Position numbers and translations under genes: made by a program. This document shows, piece by piece, positions 16,014 to 24,404 of a DNA stretch of 64,000 nucleotides (the stretch's first letter is position 1; each line of letters starts with the position of its first letter). This DNA is from Acidimicrobiales bacterium (GTDB taxonomy: Bacteria; Actinomycetota; Acidimicrobiia; Acidimicrobiales; SZUA-35), in assembly GCA_020629155.1 (NCBI GenBank), contig JAHDDW010000004.1:171779-235778 (forward strand). The letters run 5' to 3'. Under the pieces are notes generated by a model that made no database searches, was not told where the DNA came from, and saw only the letters and a program-made list of their open reading frames with translations.

Positions 16014-17834
16014 TTATTTGGTGCTTGCTAGAATGGTTTGCTGAAATACCCGTTGTAACGTCTGACGTAAACTATCGAGCGAAACTGGTTTCGCGATATA
16101 GTCGTTCATCCCTGCTGCAAGACACTTTTCTCGGTCGCCTTCCATTGCATTTGCAGTTAACGCCACGATTGGTATTGAAGCTACCTGCCCAGCAGACGAG
16201 CGGATAGTTTTTGTTGCTTCAAACCCGTCTAGTTCTGGCATCATGCAATCCATTAGAATGACGTCAAATTGCCTCTCAGAAGCTAAGGCCACAGCTTTTT
16301 TGCCATCTTCAGCAATCGTAATGTCTGAGTAGCCTAGTCTGCGTAACATCGCATCAATAACAATCTGGTTCGTGTGATTGTCTTCTGCAACCAAGAGCGC
16401 AAGTGAAAAGTTTTCGTCGTTAGATTCTTCTAGAAGCTTTTCTCTGCGTTCGCCTTGGCGTCGGCGTTCTTGCACAACAAGATCATTCGGCTGAACTTCT
16501 ACCGAGAAACTGAATGTGGAGCCGTGTCCAACTTCTGAAAGAATCTCCATTTCACCGCCCATCTGTCGCACCAAAGCACCACTTATAGAAAGTCCAAGCC
16601 CTGTGCCTCCATGGGTGCGAGTGGTCGAAGCATCCAACTGCATAAAAGGTGTGAAGAGCGAAGGAATTTTTTCGGTCGGTATCCCAGCGCCAGTATCACA
16701 AATTTCGAAACGGAGAAAAAAACTGCCATTTCGACTTCGTGTCACAGGGTAAAGCGAAGCAACATGAATAGAAATACTGCCCTGGTCAGTGAATTTAATC
16801 GCATTGCCTACAAGGTTAAAAAGTACTTGACGAATCCGACCTGCGTCAGCTTTGCACGATGAGGCTAATCCAGGGGCGACAGTAACGTCAACGGGCAGTC
16901 CAGACGCCTGAGCTTTAGGGCGCAAGACACTGGCAACGTCATTTGCGATAGCTAACGGGTCCATTTCGGCTGTTTCAAGTTGGACCTTTCCTGCTTCAAG
17001 TTTTGAATAATCTAAAATATCGTTGATAATCCTAAGCAGCGACTCGCCAGAAGATTTAGCGATAGAAGCAAATTTATTTTGTTCTTGAGTCAGCGATGAG
17101 GCAAGCAGCAAATCGAGCATGCCGATAACACCATTTAGTGGCGTTCTAATTTCGTGGCTCATTGTGGCAAGAAAGTTGCCTTTCGCCTGGGCTGCTTGGT
17201 TAGCTGCTTCTAACGCAACGGAAAGGTTGCGCATCATTTGGTTGTGTTGCGTTCGGTCATGAAAGGTTAAAACAAGACCTTCGGCTCGATCAGAACCTTT
17301 GCAAAGCAGAGGGCTTAGCGAAGCTAAAACTTTAATGCGGTCGTTGGAAGAACGTTGAAGCGTAGCACTGTAGTCAAGAAGGTGTTCGCCTCGAAGCGCC
17401 TTTTTGGCCAATGCTAGAGGATCCAATTTCTTGCCTTGAGCAGAAACTGGAACGAAACGTCGTAACATGTCTTGATAATGAGTTGGCGAGGTTCCAAAAA
17501 GGCGTTTAGCGGCGCTGTTTAAAAACAGAATTTCACCTTTAGGGCTGACGGTGCAAACCCCGTGGTCTAGCGATTCCATCACGGCGTGCAATTTGCTTTG
17601 TTCGGCTTCGACAAGTTTGGCTGAGGTTTGCTTCAAATCGTTGTAGAGATCGCGCATCTCCTCAGAAGAAAGCTCCATTGAACGCTGCAACGTATAGCGA
17701 GTTTCTTCTGCTTCTTTATATGAAGCGCTGATGCGTTGTAGAAATGCATCAAATTTTTCTTGTGTCAATTCGTCGTCTAAAAGAGCTGTGCGGCGCAACT
17801 GTCTTTGTAACGTTGAATGAAGCTTGTCAGACAC
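16014..17834 (-). CDS. Soluble hybrid sensor histidine kinase with receiver domain
   Basis: A 606-residue kinase without membrane segments. Residues 1-80 are a coiled coil, about 82-195 a PAS domain (VMESLDHGVCTVSPKGEILF and FHDRTQHN). The dimerisation helix MSHEIRTPLNGVIGMLDLLL has the phosphate acceptor His227. The ATPase has the N-box LFNLVGNAIKFTDQG, DTGAGIP and GGTGLGLSI motifs. The C-terminal receiver carries AEDN, the acceptor Asp in ILMDCMMPELDG and a KPVS lysine. It follows the FIST gene by seven bases on the same strand, so FIST is probably its input protein. No separate output regulator is encoded nearby. Confidence 0.94.
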   Translation of the reverse strand: MSDKLHSTLQRQLRRTALLDDELTQEKFDAFLQRISASYKEAEETRYTLQRSMELSSEEMRDLYNDLKQTSAKLVEAEQSKLHAVMESLDHGVCTVSPKGEILFLNSAAKRLFGTSPTHYQDMLRRFVPVSAQGKKLDPLALAKKALRGEHLLDYSATLQRSSNDRIKVLASLSPLLCKGSDRAEGLVLTFHDRTQHNQMMRNLSVALEAANQAAQAKGNFLATMSHEIRTPLNGVIGMLDLLLASSLTQEQNKFASIAKSSGESLLRIINDILDYSKLEAGKVQLETAEMDPLAIANDVASVLRPKAQASGLPVDVTVAPGLASSCKADAGRIRQVLFNLVGNAIKFTDQGSISIHVASLYPVTRSRNGSFFLRFEICDTGAGIPTEKIPSLFTPFMQLDASTTRTHGGTGLGLSISGALVRQMGGEMEILSEVGHGSTFSFSVEVQPNDLVVQERRRQGERREKLLEESNDENFSLALLVAEDNHTNQIVIDAMLRRLGYSDITIAEDGKKAVALASERQFDVILMDCMMPELDGFEATKTIRSSAGQVASIPIVALTANAMEGDREKCLAAGMNDYIAKPVSLDSLRQTLQRVFQQTILASTK

Positions 17835-17841
17835 AAAAACC

Positions 17842-18960
17842 TTACCTTTCTGTAAGTAATGTGAGTGTCATGGTTTGGTTATGAAGATCACAAGGTTGGA
17901 ACCCTGTAGGAGCCAATTCACCATAAGAATAGAATCCAATTTGGTGGCTGTTGTCACCTAAAGAAGCATAGGTTGCTTCGACCTCTTCATCGCAGTCTTG
18001 GCCAAGAACAAGGCGTCTACCAACGCAACTAACTGCCAAGCAAAGCGCATCGGTAGCGGTTTGCGAGTTCCAATTTGTTGCTGCGTCTTCGGCTCCTTTA
18101 ATCAGCGTGTCAAGTGTTGATCGCATAAGTTGTACTTGCGCTCCTTGCGGAATATCGCCGGCAAAGGTCATCGATTGTTGTTCCTCATCAACCGCTAAAA
18201 TTGTTCGTACAAGTGAACGTTCGTCGTCGCTGATCTGTAGCGGGAAAAGTAGTGCGGTTGCTGGTAAGCCTTCAGCTCGTTCGCCTAGGTAGCGTTTATA
18301 AAGTTCGAGTGCTGGTTTCCCGTCTATCTCATAGAGTATATTGTTGTCAGATTTGGTCACTTCGCGCACTGGACCGAAAGGTTGCCAACCACCTTCAGAG
18401 CCGCATGTCACTTGGAGAGAATCGCCATAGAGGCCGACAGCGCTGACAAACGATGTTCGAGGTTTATCGTCGATAACAACCCAACTGCGGTCGAATCGGT
18501 CTCCGTCGCCTGCGAGACCTCCGCTAAGTGAAACAGAAGGTGGGAGTTTCTCGTTAAATCCTGCTGCCAAAGCTGTGCCGTTTACGCCCAAGCCATCAGA
18601 TGCGATCCACACAGCTTGCAAGTCGTCGGCTAGCAACTGGCTGGCGATAGAAGAGCCCACGTGATAAGAATCTTCTGGCGATTCTAATTGTTCGTGAATA
18701 ACAGCGAAGCGGGCATTGTCGAAGGTGACAAGTGCGACAACGACAGATTCTTCTTGCACCTGGTCTTTAAAAATTTCGCCTGCACCAGAACAACCAATGA
18801 GTTTGATAGTGCTATATGTTGTTGTTAACGTTTCAAATGGTGTTGGGTCGTCAAAATATGCCGGGTCAGCGAAAACGAAACCCAAAATAGCGTCAGAATC
18901 AATTGTCGGCAACGGCGGTTCCCAACGGTCGTTTGTGTAAGAACTGCTAAAAACCTGCAT
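17842..18960 (-). CDS. FIST domain sensory protein
   Basis: About 372 residues, with a FIST_N domain (residues about 20-210, including TIKLIGCSGAGEIF and AVWIASDGLGVNGTALAAGF, then PPSVSLSGGLAGDGDRF) and a FIST_C domain (ITHVEADING-like YELDGKPALELYKRYLG region, then LFPLQISDD and VSCVGRRLVLGQDCDEE). The actual second-domain block here reads YEIDGKPALELYKRYLG. FIST proteins bind small ligands, suggested to be amino acids, and work with kinases or cyclases. It is soluble and encoded immediately upstream of a hybrid kinase that also lacks membrane segments, which suggests a cytoplasmic two-protein sensor. ATG 18960, with GAGG seven bases upstream, is preferred to ATG 18972. Confidence 0.92.
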   Translation of the reverse strand: MQVFSSSYTNDRWEPPLPTIDSDAILGFVFADPAYFDDPTPFETLTTTYSTIKLIGCSGAGEIFKDQVQEESVVVALVTFDNARFAVIHEQLESPEDSYHVGSSIASQLLADDLQAVWIASDGLGVNGTALAAGFNEKLPPSVSLSGGLAGDGDRFDRSWVVIDDKPRTSFVSAVGLYGDSLQVTCGSEGGWQPFGPVREVTKSDNNILYEIDGKPALELYKRYLGERAEGLPATALLFPLQISDDERSLVRTILAVDEEQQSMTFAGDIPQGAQVQLMRSTLDTLIKGAEDAATNWNSQTATDALCLAVSCVGRRLVLGQDCDEEVEATYASLGDNSHQIGFYSYGELAPTGFQPCDLHNQTMTLTLLTER

Positions 18961-19314
18961 GATGATCCTCATTTCGCTAAGACAAAATAGCTATATCAGC
19001 ACGATCGGCCTTTTCTGTTTGTGATTAAGCAACATATGGTTGATTCCAAGCCTATTCAGGTCGTCATTCCCACGAAAGCAGGAATCTCTGCTGGGCAAGA
19101 TCCCCGTTTCCTCAGAGATGATCACCCTGGAATCAAGAGAGAGCGCAAAAATGATAGTGCTAGTTGTGTGTAGAATATTTTAAGTTCGACGTGCCCTTGG
19201 AATCACCATCTAGCTAGGTTCACAAGGGTTGTTTGTTAAGAAGGTAAGCCCAGGAGAAAATCTAACTTTCGAAAGATTCTAGGAATTCTTAAAAGTCATT
19301 GTAGAGATATCCAG
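18961..19314. other. Intergenic region carrying a palindromic repeat
   Basis: About 350 bases between the FIST gene (5' end) and the M50-like protease gene (3' end). Apart from the 93-bp palindromic element described separately, nothing is recognisable. The promoter of the FIST-kinase operon must lie near its right-hand start. Confidence 0.5.
19042..19134. repeat. Degenerate palindromic REP/MITE-like element
   Basis: A 93-bp imperfect inverted repeat. The outer arms GATTCCA and TGGAATC are exact. Inside, GGTCGTCATTCCCACGAAAG pairs loosely with a sequence ending GAGATGATCACC. The core GTCATTCCCACGAAAGCAGG resembles a REP-type unit (CATTCCCGCGAAAGCGGGAA) scattered in many unrelated bacterial genomes. 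No second copy is seen in the window. It is probably a decayed non-autonomous element. Confidence 0.6.
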
Positions 19315-20034
19315 CTAGATTTCGACGGGGATACCCCAAGCGGTATAGAAAGAAAACCCGAGAATAACGAAGCTTAGCAACGCGATGAGTCCGCCCCAGA
19401 ACCAGTAGGGCAGAATAAGCGCTTCAGCGATATTTTGGGTGTCTGAGTTAAATTTTTTGCCGTCTCGCTTAAAATCTTTTGTGAACATATAATCGAGCGA
19501 ACTGAAACTCGTGACACAAAGCTGAATGCCGACAAGCTGTGTGACAAGAACAAGAAGCGGCTCAGGTGCCCAGATGACAGTAGCTGCGAAAAGTAACGCA
19601 GTTAAACCCATAACAACGGCACCAAAAAGATTGCGTATAACAAAAATGAGCGAAAGTACAATAAGAATAATGGTGACAATCATCACCCAATTGACTGTTT
19701 TCTCTCTTGAACCGAAGATAATAGCTGCACCACCAGCGATTGCAGGTCCAAGTAGGCCGCCAGCAGCAGTGAAAGCACCGCCGAAGCGGCCGACTCCTTT
19801 AAAATAAGCAGAACCTCCAAAGTTGGAGTGTAACTCTAGTTTCACAAACGTTCCGCCAGCTGCAATAGCCGCAACGCCATGCCCTGATTCATGAGCCCAG
19901 GTGCCTAACATGGTGAAGGGATAAATCAAATATTTCCCGTAAGGGATTCGCGAAACCACAACACTTAAAAAAGCTGCAACCCAAAAAGCATTTTCCAGCG
20001 AGTCATTTTCAAAAGCAGAAAAACCTTCGAGCAT
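19315..20034 (-). CDS. M50-like membrane metalloprotease
   Basis: A 239-residue multi-pass protein. The zinc motif HESGH (His48, Glu49, His52) lies in a membrane segment, as in site-2-protease-like M50B families. About six helices follow, for example AIAGGAAIIFGSREKTVNWV and VIRNLFGAVVMGLTALLFAA. A later aspartate in SFSSLDYMFTKDF could be the third ligand. Related actinobacterial proteins are annotated as M50 peptidases without known substrates. The ATG has no Shine-Dalgarno, but TACCCT ends seven bases upstream. Confidence 0.85.
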   Translation of the reverse strand: MLEGFSAFENDSLENAFWVAAFLSVVVSRIPYGKYLIYPFTMLGTWAHESGHGVAAIAAGGTFVKLELHSNFGGSAYFKGVGRFGGAFTAAGGLLGPAIAGGAAIIFGSREKTVNWVMIVTIILIVLSLIFVIRNLFGAVVMGLTALLFAATVIWAPEPLLVLVTQLVGIQLCVTSFSSLDYMFTKDFKRDGKKFNSDTQNIAEALILPYWFWGGLIALLSFVILGFSFYTAWGIPVEI

Positions 20035-20419
20035 ATCTTTAAGGGTATCTCTCTATTTATTGTTTTCTGCTGAACCGCTTTACACACAAATCGCGTAAAG
20101 CTACATGCTGACGTTGCGGGCGAAGCGGAAATACAGAGGGCATCTACAATTTTTTAAAGATGCCCCTCAAGCCTACCTACAATAGTCAGGTCTTTATAGC
20201 GAATCTGACTGCTTGTCGAATCAGTTGTTGTGAAGGATTTGGATTAGATTTTGCCCTAAAAACAGGTACTTAGACATCTTAAGAAGCCCGATAGGTAGTC
20301 AAAAGGCCTACCTGGCGGAAGGTAGGGATAGACAAATGCCCAAAAAAGTAGTAAAACTATAGATACGTCATTGACTTGTAAATAGTCTGTACAGCAATCG
20401 CAAAGATTGCGAGGAGGTA
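20035..20419. other. Divergent intergenic region with several hairpins
   Basis: About 385 bases between the M50-like gene and the small basic protein gene. It contains GGGCATCT/AGATGCCC (20138-20145 with 20158-20165; six Ts in the loop) and several copies of GGTAGG/CCTACC between 20172 and 20330 that can form alternative stems. This could be a structured 5' leader for the plus-strand gene. No gene is visible. Confidence 0.4.
20042..20047 (-). promoter_or_regulatory. Candidate -10 box (TACCCT) of the M50-like gene
   Basis: TACCCT on the minus strand ends seven bases before the ATG at 20034. The same hexamer with the same spacing precedes the FHA-protease gene at 43212. Confidence 0.45.
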
Positions 20420-20449
20420 ATGCTAAATTGTCCACCCGTACTAGAATGA
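20420..20449 (+). CDS. Putative nine-residue leader peptide
   Basis: ATG 20420 sits next to the strongest Shine-Dalgarno in this region (GAGGAGGT, 20411-20418) and encodes MLNCPPVLE before TGA. The stop overlaps the ATG of the following small basic protein as ATGA. The arrangement suggests translational coupling, perhaps with regulation through the Pro-Pro pair. It may equally be fortuitous if the downstream protein starts at TTG 20428. Confidence 0.35.
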   Translation: MLNCPPVLE

Positions 20450-20742
20450 ACAAAAGCCGCAAGCCAGGAGTGGCTTCGAAAAATAAACCGTCTGGATTTG
20501 AAAGACATAAATCACACAAATCTGTAAGACGTGCCGCCAAAATGCGTTTAGCCGATATTGCTGAGCCTGAGGATTTGACTATCCCACGCCCAGTACGTAC
20601 CGCCGACAAGTTAGATCCGTCACTTAAAAACGATGCAACAACTTCGCCCAAAAAGTTTAGGTTCTGGAAGTCGAAAGCATGGAAGCGTCGCAGTAACGTA
20701 CGTGCGCAAAAAGCAAGAGCATACAGAGAACTAGCCTCGTAG
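20446..20742 (+). CDS. Small, very basic hypothetical protein
   Basis: From ATG 20446 the product has 98 residues, rich in Lys and Arg (MNKSRKPGVASKNKPSGFER at the start, KRRSNVRAQKARAYRELAS at the end) with a short acidic middle (DIAEPEDLTIP). It has no membrane segment and no recognised family. The composition suggests nucleic-acid or ribosome association, which is inference. TTG 20428 or TTG 20407 would extend it. A good hairpin terminator follows within 35 bases, and a strong Shine-Dalgarno precedes, so it is likely expressed. The 165-codon frame on the opposite strand is taken as its shadow. Confidence 0.6.
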   Translation: MNKSRKPGVASKNKPSGFERHKSHKSVRRAAKMRLADIAEPEDLTIPRPVRTADKLDPSLKNDATTSPKKFRFWKSKAWKRRSNVRAQKARAYRELAS

Positions 20743-20772
20743 CTCAATAGCATCTTCTAAAGATTCTACTAG

Positions 20773-20840
20773 ACCCTTGTGATACTGTCTTCTTCTAGAT
20801 AGCTATCACAAGGGTTTGCTTGTTTCTTAGCCCGAAAATT
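20773..20840 (+). terminator. Rho-independent terminator
   Basis: ACCCTTGTGATA (20773-20784) and TATCACAAGGGT (20814-20825) are perfect 12-bp arms, followed by a T-rich tract (TTGCTTGTTTCTT). It ends the small basic protein transcript and, facing the other way, lies just after the M1 aminopeptidase gene. Confidence 0.8.
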
Positions 20841-20857
20841 GCACGTTGTTTAACGCC

Positions 20858-23404
20858 TTAGCTGTTTCCAATAAAAGCTGCGAGACGGGAAGCTTCACGT
20901 TCTCGCAAAGCCACTCGCACCTGTAAAATCTCTCGAAGTTGCAGCAGCGTCTGTTCGCCAACTGGTATTGGATTTGCATCTAAAAATGTTGACACATCAA
21001 GTGCCTGTTCAGGCGTGTCTAACGCAACAATTCCTGCAAGCATCCGCACCAACGTAGCATCGGCAAAAGTGTCAACTATAAAATCCCAATTATCTTTCAC
21101 AAACGACCATGTCAACCTGCTTGTCCGTTTATCTGACAATGCTTTTTGAATCATAAAAGGTGCCGTCTGGATTCGTATTTCTTTGTCCAAGATAAGCTTT
21201 TGGAATGCTGCAACAAGTTCAGGATCATCAAAGGATGCCATCGCTGCGAGGTAGCGGTTTTCCTCTTGCGGTACTTTGGTAGCTTTCCAACTGTCTTTGA
21301 AAAGATAGTAGTCTGCTTCATCGCCGACAAAAGCTGTTACAGCCAGTGCTGCATTTAAAACGCCGGGATCAACAAGCTCTGGATCTCGAATGCCGACAGA
21401 AACAGTTCGTTGCGCCTCGTCTTGGATCTCCTGATCATTTGCAAGTATTCCTAGCGCTTTGATCAGGTCACCGCGTAGCGCTTTTGTCGATTGCGTTTCT
21501 TGGTCTCTCGGTCCTAAACCGAGTCGCAACATTGCTGGCTGTAAAGCAGCTGCGATGATTGGTTCGAACCGTTTTTGCGTATCTCCATCAAGAAGATGCG
21601 ATAGCGAACCGAACCCAGCAAGAATACGTTGCCATACGCTACGGTTTGTTTCTGACCCCATCGTTTCGAGAATAGTTAAAAATTCGCTTGTTGTTGCCTT
21701 GCCTTCTAAAACAGTTGACCAGAAATCGTCAACCAAGCTATAGCGTTCGCTAGCTGTTAAGAAGCTGCGGTTGTCTAGTAGCTGCTCGGCTTGTTCTACC
21801 GTTCGAGCAACTCGAAAAAATCCTGTGCTTTGTGTATTCAGCAGTAACACCGCATCTTTATCAACATCTGGGATCAGCTGTGATGCTTCTTCCAGCAGAA
21901 ATGTTTTGATAGTAGGGGTGTCGGCTGAGGTCAGCGTTCTATAGCTAACAGGCACTGACCATAGCTGCTGCTCGGTGTCAGGGTCGCCAGCATGGGCAAC
22001 GCGTCGCTGGGAGACTGTTAGGCCTTTCTCTGAACTTGTGGCTTCCACAACAGGGAAGCTGCCTTGGAAAATCCATGTTTCCATAATTTCTTTCACTGGC
22101 TGGTTCGATGCTTGTGAAAGTGCTAGCCAAAGATCTTCCGTCTCGGTGTTTGAATAACTGTGTTGAGAAATATAGTTTTGGATACCTTTTTGAAAGTCCT
22201 TTTCGCCTAAATATTGCTCAAGCATGCGAACAAGCGAAGCACCTTTTTCATAGGTTAAAACATCAAACATAGCTTCAGCATCGTTAGGGGAGTGGACTTC
22301 AAATTCGATCGGTCTAGTACAGCTTGTAGCATCGATTTGATAGGCTGCTGATCGTGAAAGAGCAAAATCTGTCCAACAGTCCCACTGCGGTTTATATGCA
22401 TCGACGGATTTAAGAGTCATGAAGGTCGCGAACGCTTCGTTTAGCCAAAGACCGTTCCACCATTTCATTGTCACAAGGTTGCCGAACCACATGTGCGAAA
22501 TCTCGTGGGTTATAACATCGGCGGTTCGTTGCAGTTCATTTTGTGTCGCTAGGTTCGGTTCGATAAGTAGCGCCGACTCACGAAAGGTGATACATCCTTG
22601 GTTTTCCATCGCCCCCATAGCAAAATCGGGGATAGCAACTAAGTCTATTTTTTTGCCAGGGTAGTTAACGCCGAAGTAGTCACTGAAATATTGCAATGCA
22701 AATGAAGCAGTAGTTAAAGCAAACGACGTTAAATTTTCTTTCCCTCGTCTATGCACGACACGAATTTCCGTGTCGCCAACAGTGACTGTTTCACTTTTTT
22801 CGAGCGGGCCAATAACGAGTGCATACAGGTAGCTGCTTAGATCTATTGTCGGCTCAAAAACGATAGTTGTCTTACCGTTCTCTGTTGTTCTCGAACGCTC
22901 CGCTCCATTTGCGATGGCATCTAGTGATTCATCAATAACTAGCGTAAGGCTCAGCGATGCCTTGAATGCAGGCTCATCCCAGCATGGAAAACATTTTCGG
23001 GCATGCGGTGCTTGAAACTGCGTCGACGCTATTTTCTGCTCGTTATCGTCGTCATCGGTGAACCGGCTTATATAGAGCCCTGCAAGCGGTGTGTCCATCT
23101 TGCCGGCATAGTTGATAGTGACTGAGGCTTCACCTGCTTCTAGCGCCTCTTCAAAATTGATTGTTAGAAGGTGCATCTTGGCATCAAGTGTGTATGAGCA
23201 AGGAAGGTTCTGGTTCCCCTGCTCTGTTTCGATAAAAATAATTGCAAGGTTTTCAGCGTGTAAAGTAATTGTGTCAGTCGCTTGTTCAATACTGACTGTT
23301 GTTGTAATCTCACCTCGAAAATTTTCATCGTCAAGGTTCGCATCAAGCGTAAGTTCATAATGCGTTGGTTTAATATTCGTAGGAAGTCTAGTAGATGTGC
23401 TCAC
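20858..23404 (-). CDS. pepN: M1 family zinc aminopeptidase
   Basis: Broad-specificity aminopeptidase of 848 residues, close to the ERAP/tricorn-factor type in length and layout: N-terminal beta domain, catalytic domain, then a long helical C-terminal (ERAP1-like) domain from about residue 520. The exopeptidase motif GAMEN is at 264-268 and the zinc site HEISH with His300, Glu301, His304 and Glu323 (WLNEAFATFM). A tyrosine in the FDVLTYEKGASLVRML region is the expected transition-state stabiliser. There is no signal peptide, so it is cytoplasmic. The GTG start lacks a Shine-Dalgarno; TAGCAT ends seven bases before it. Confidence 0.96.
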   Translation of the reverse strand: MSTSTRLPTNIKPTHYELTLDANLDDENFRGEITTTVSIEQATDTITLHAENLAIIFIETEQGNQNLPCSYTLDAKMHLLTINFEEALEAGEASVTINYAGKMDTPLAGLYISRFTDDDDNEQKIASTQFQAPHARKCFPCWDEPAFKASLSLTLVIDESLDAIANGAERSRTTENGKTTIVFEPTIDLSSYLYALVIGPLEKSETVTVGDTEIRVVHRRGKENLTSFALTTASFALQYFSDYFGVNYPGKKIDLVAIPDFAMGAMENQGCITFRESALLIEPNLATQNELQRTADVITHEISHMWFGNLVTMKWWNGLWLNEAFATFMTLKSVDAYKPQWDCWTDFALSRSAAYQIDATSCTRPIEFEVHSPNDAEAMFDVLTYEKGASLVRMLEQYLGEKDFQKGIQNYISQHSYSNTETEDLWLALSQASNQPVKEIMETWIFQGSFPVVEATSSEKGLTVSQRRVAHAGDPDTEQQLWSVPVSYRTLTSADTPTIKTFLLEEASQLIPDVDKDAVLLLNTQSTGFFRVARTVEQAEQLLDNRSFLTASERYSLVDDFWSTVLEGKATTSEFLTILETMGSETNRSVWQRILAGFGSLSHLLDGDTQKRFEPIIAAALQPAMLRLGLGPRDQETQSTKALRGDLIKALGILANDQEIQDEAQRTVSVGIRDPELVDPGVLNAALAVTAFVGDEADYYLFKDSWKATKVPQEENRYLAAMASFDDPELVAAFQKLILDKEIRIQTAPFMIQKALSDKRTSRLTWSFVKDNWDFIVDTFADATLVRMLAGIVALDTPEQALDVSTFLDANPIPVGEQTLLQLREILQVRVALREREASRLAAFIGNS

Positions 23405-23411
23405 GAAAATG

Positions 23412-23417
23412 ATGCTA
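23412..23417 (-). promoter_or_regulatory. Candidate -10 box (TAGCAT) of pepN
   Basis: TAGCAT on the minus strand ends seven bases before GTG 23404, supporting that start and a leaderless transcript. Confidence 0.45.
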
Positions 23418-23524
23418 TCGGAATCACAAGGATTTCCTGTGCAACAGCTTGTCGCGCCGAATGTGTATAAAGAAAATTTGTAGAAACATGTGATACAAAC
23501 AGGCGCTAAGGCACATGAGAAGAT

Positions 23525-24142
23525 ATGACATTATTAACAACCCCAATATCAGTCGGACCATTCTCAGCGGAGTTCTGTTGGAACTCTCATTTGCAGACCT
23601 ATCAGGTGAGTATCGCTCTTATAGAACAAATGGTTAGCTGCAACGTCACATATGGTTCACGATTCGCTGAGTTCATAACGCCAGATTCGCTGCTGAACTA
23701 CTTACGAGCGCGTGGCTATGAAGTAGGCAGCACCTCAGTCGAAAAAATATTTGACTTACGAGATAAAGTTTCGTCATGTGAAAGCGTTCCAGAGCTCATT
23801 GGTTATCGGACAGATAAGGGCCATACACTTTTTATCGCCACACCATCTGGACAATACTTGCAGATCCTTCCCTTGATGCAACACAACGACTACAAATTTT
23901 CTTGGGGCGATACCTCTGTCAGAACAATTGAAACAGCCCGCCGAATTCACACACTGCTTTGGAACGAATCTACGGTAGAAAGCTCAGAAACATTCGCTTT
24001 GAGTTTCGTCTATGAATATCTTAAGTCGTGCGAAGAAGTTTTTTCGCTCAGTCTACACTCAATCTGCGACTGGTATGCCTCTGACGCTGCGCTACAAACG
24101 TCGTTATCGAAAGAGACAGTTAGCGCTATGTTGCTGTCGTAG
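23525..24142 (+). CDS. Hypothetical protein with DUF6166-like C-terminus
   Basis: A 205-residue soluble protein that I cannot place firmly. The region from about residue 125 (YKFSWGDTSVRTIETARRIH, then SFVYEYLKSCEEVF and SLHSICDWYAS) resembles the FxWGYxGSGP ... F ... W/F ... I ... WL pattern I associate with DUF6166, but the glycine motif is poor. The N-terminal half is strand-rich. GAGAAG just before the ATG is a possible but close ribosome-binding site. It is divergent from pepN with 120 bases between. Confidence 0.6.
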   Translation: MTLLTTPISVGPFSAEFCWNSHLQTYQVSIALIEQMVSCNVTYGSRFAEFITPDSLLNYLRARGYEVGSTSVEKIFDLRDKVSSCESVPELIGYRTDKGHTLFIATPSGQYLQILPLMQHNDYKFSWGDTSVRTIETARRIHTLLWNESTVESSETFALSFVYEYLKSCEEVFSLSLHSICDWYASDAALQTSLSKETVSAMLLS

Positions 24143-24148
24143 CAATCC

Positions 24149-24172
24149 GCTGCTCGCTGCTCGCTGCTCGCT
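24149..24172 (+). repeat. Short tandem repeat, three 7-bp units
   Basis: GCTGCTC occurs three times in direct tandem directly after the stop codon of the preceding gene and before the 50-codon gene. Such a tract could vary in copy number by slippage, but it is outside coding sequence. Confidence 0.6.
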
Positions 24173-24238
24173 TTAGCATAGCTTCCACTTGGTCTAAGCA
24201 AATGTTCCACTATGCACTTATGGAATGGAGTGACAGCA

Positions 24239-24244
24239 TAACTT
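24239..24244 (+). promoter_or_regulatory. Candidate -10 box (TAACTT) of the 50-codon gene
   Basis: TAACTT ends seven bases before ATG 24252, the same leaderless spacing as for much larger genes nearby. This is independent support for the small gene. Confidence 0.45.
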
Positions 24245-24251
24245 TTGCTCT

Positions 24252-24404
24252 ATGGAAGAAGAAAACAAATACGCAACGCAGAAGCGCAAAGAGCTTGACG
24301 AGTTGACAATAAGTTTACTTGACATCGATGCGCAGCTTCAGAAGTTAGAAGATCAAATCAAACGTGATAGAAGCACAAAAACGGTGGCATCAGAAGCGTC
24401 GTAG
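24252..24404 (+). CDS. 50-residue coiled-coil protein
   Basis: The frame opens at ATG 24252 and ends at TAG 24402-24404. The product starts MEEENKYATQKRKELDELTI and continues with LLDIDAQLQKLEDQIKRDR, a clean heptad pattern without helix breakers, then a short polar tail. It is highly charged with no membrane segment or cysteine. Its 3' end overlaps the convergent PH/SHOCT gene by 15 bases. The TANNNT box, amphipathic pattern and codon use argue that it is real, although it is short. It may be a small oligomeric adaptor; function unknown. Confidence 0.6.
   Translation: MEEENKYATQKRKELDELTISLLDIDAQLQKLEDQIKRDRSTKTVASEAS

Noticed and set aside
20256..20753. 165-codon minus-strand frame opposite the small basic gene
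   Set aside because: The plus strand has the Shine-Dalgarno, the terminator and a coherent composition; the minus frame has neither start signal nor family pattern.
24149..24172. Phase-variation tract
   Set aside because: The 7-bp repeat lies outside coding sequence and not in a recognisable promoter, with only three copies.
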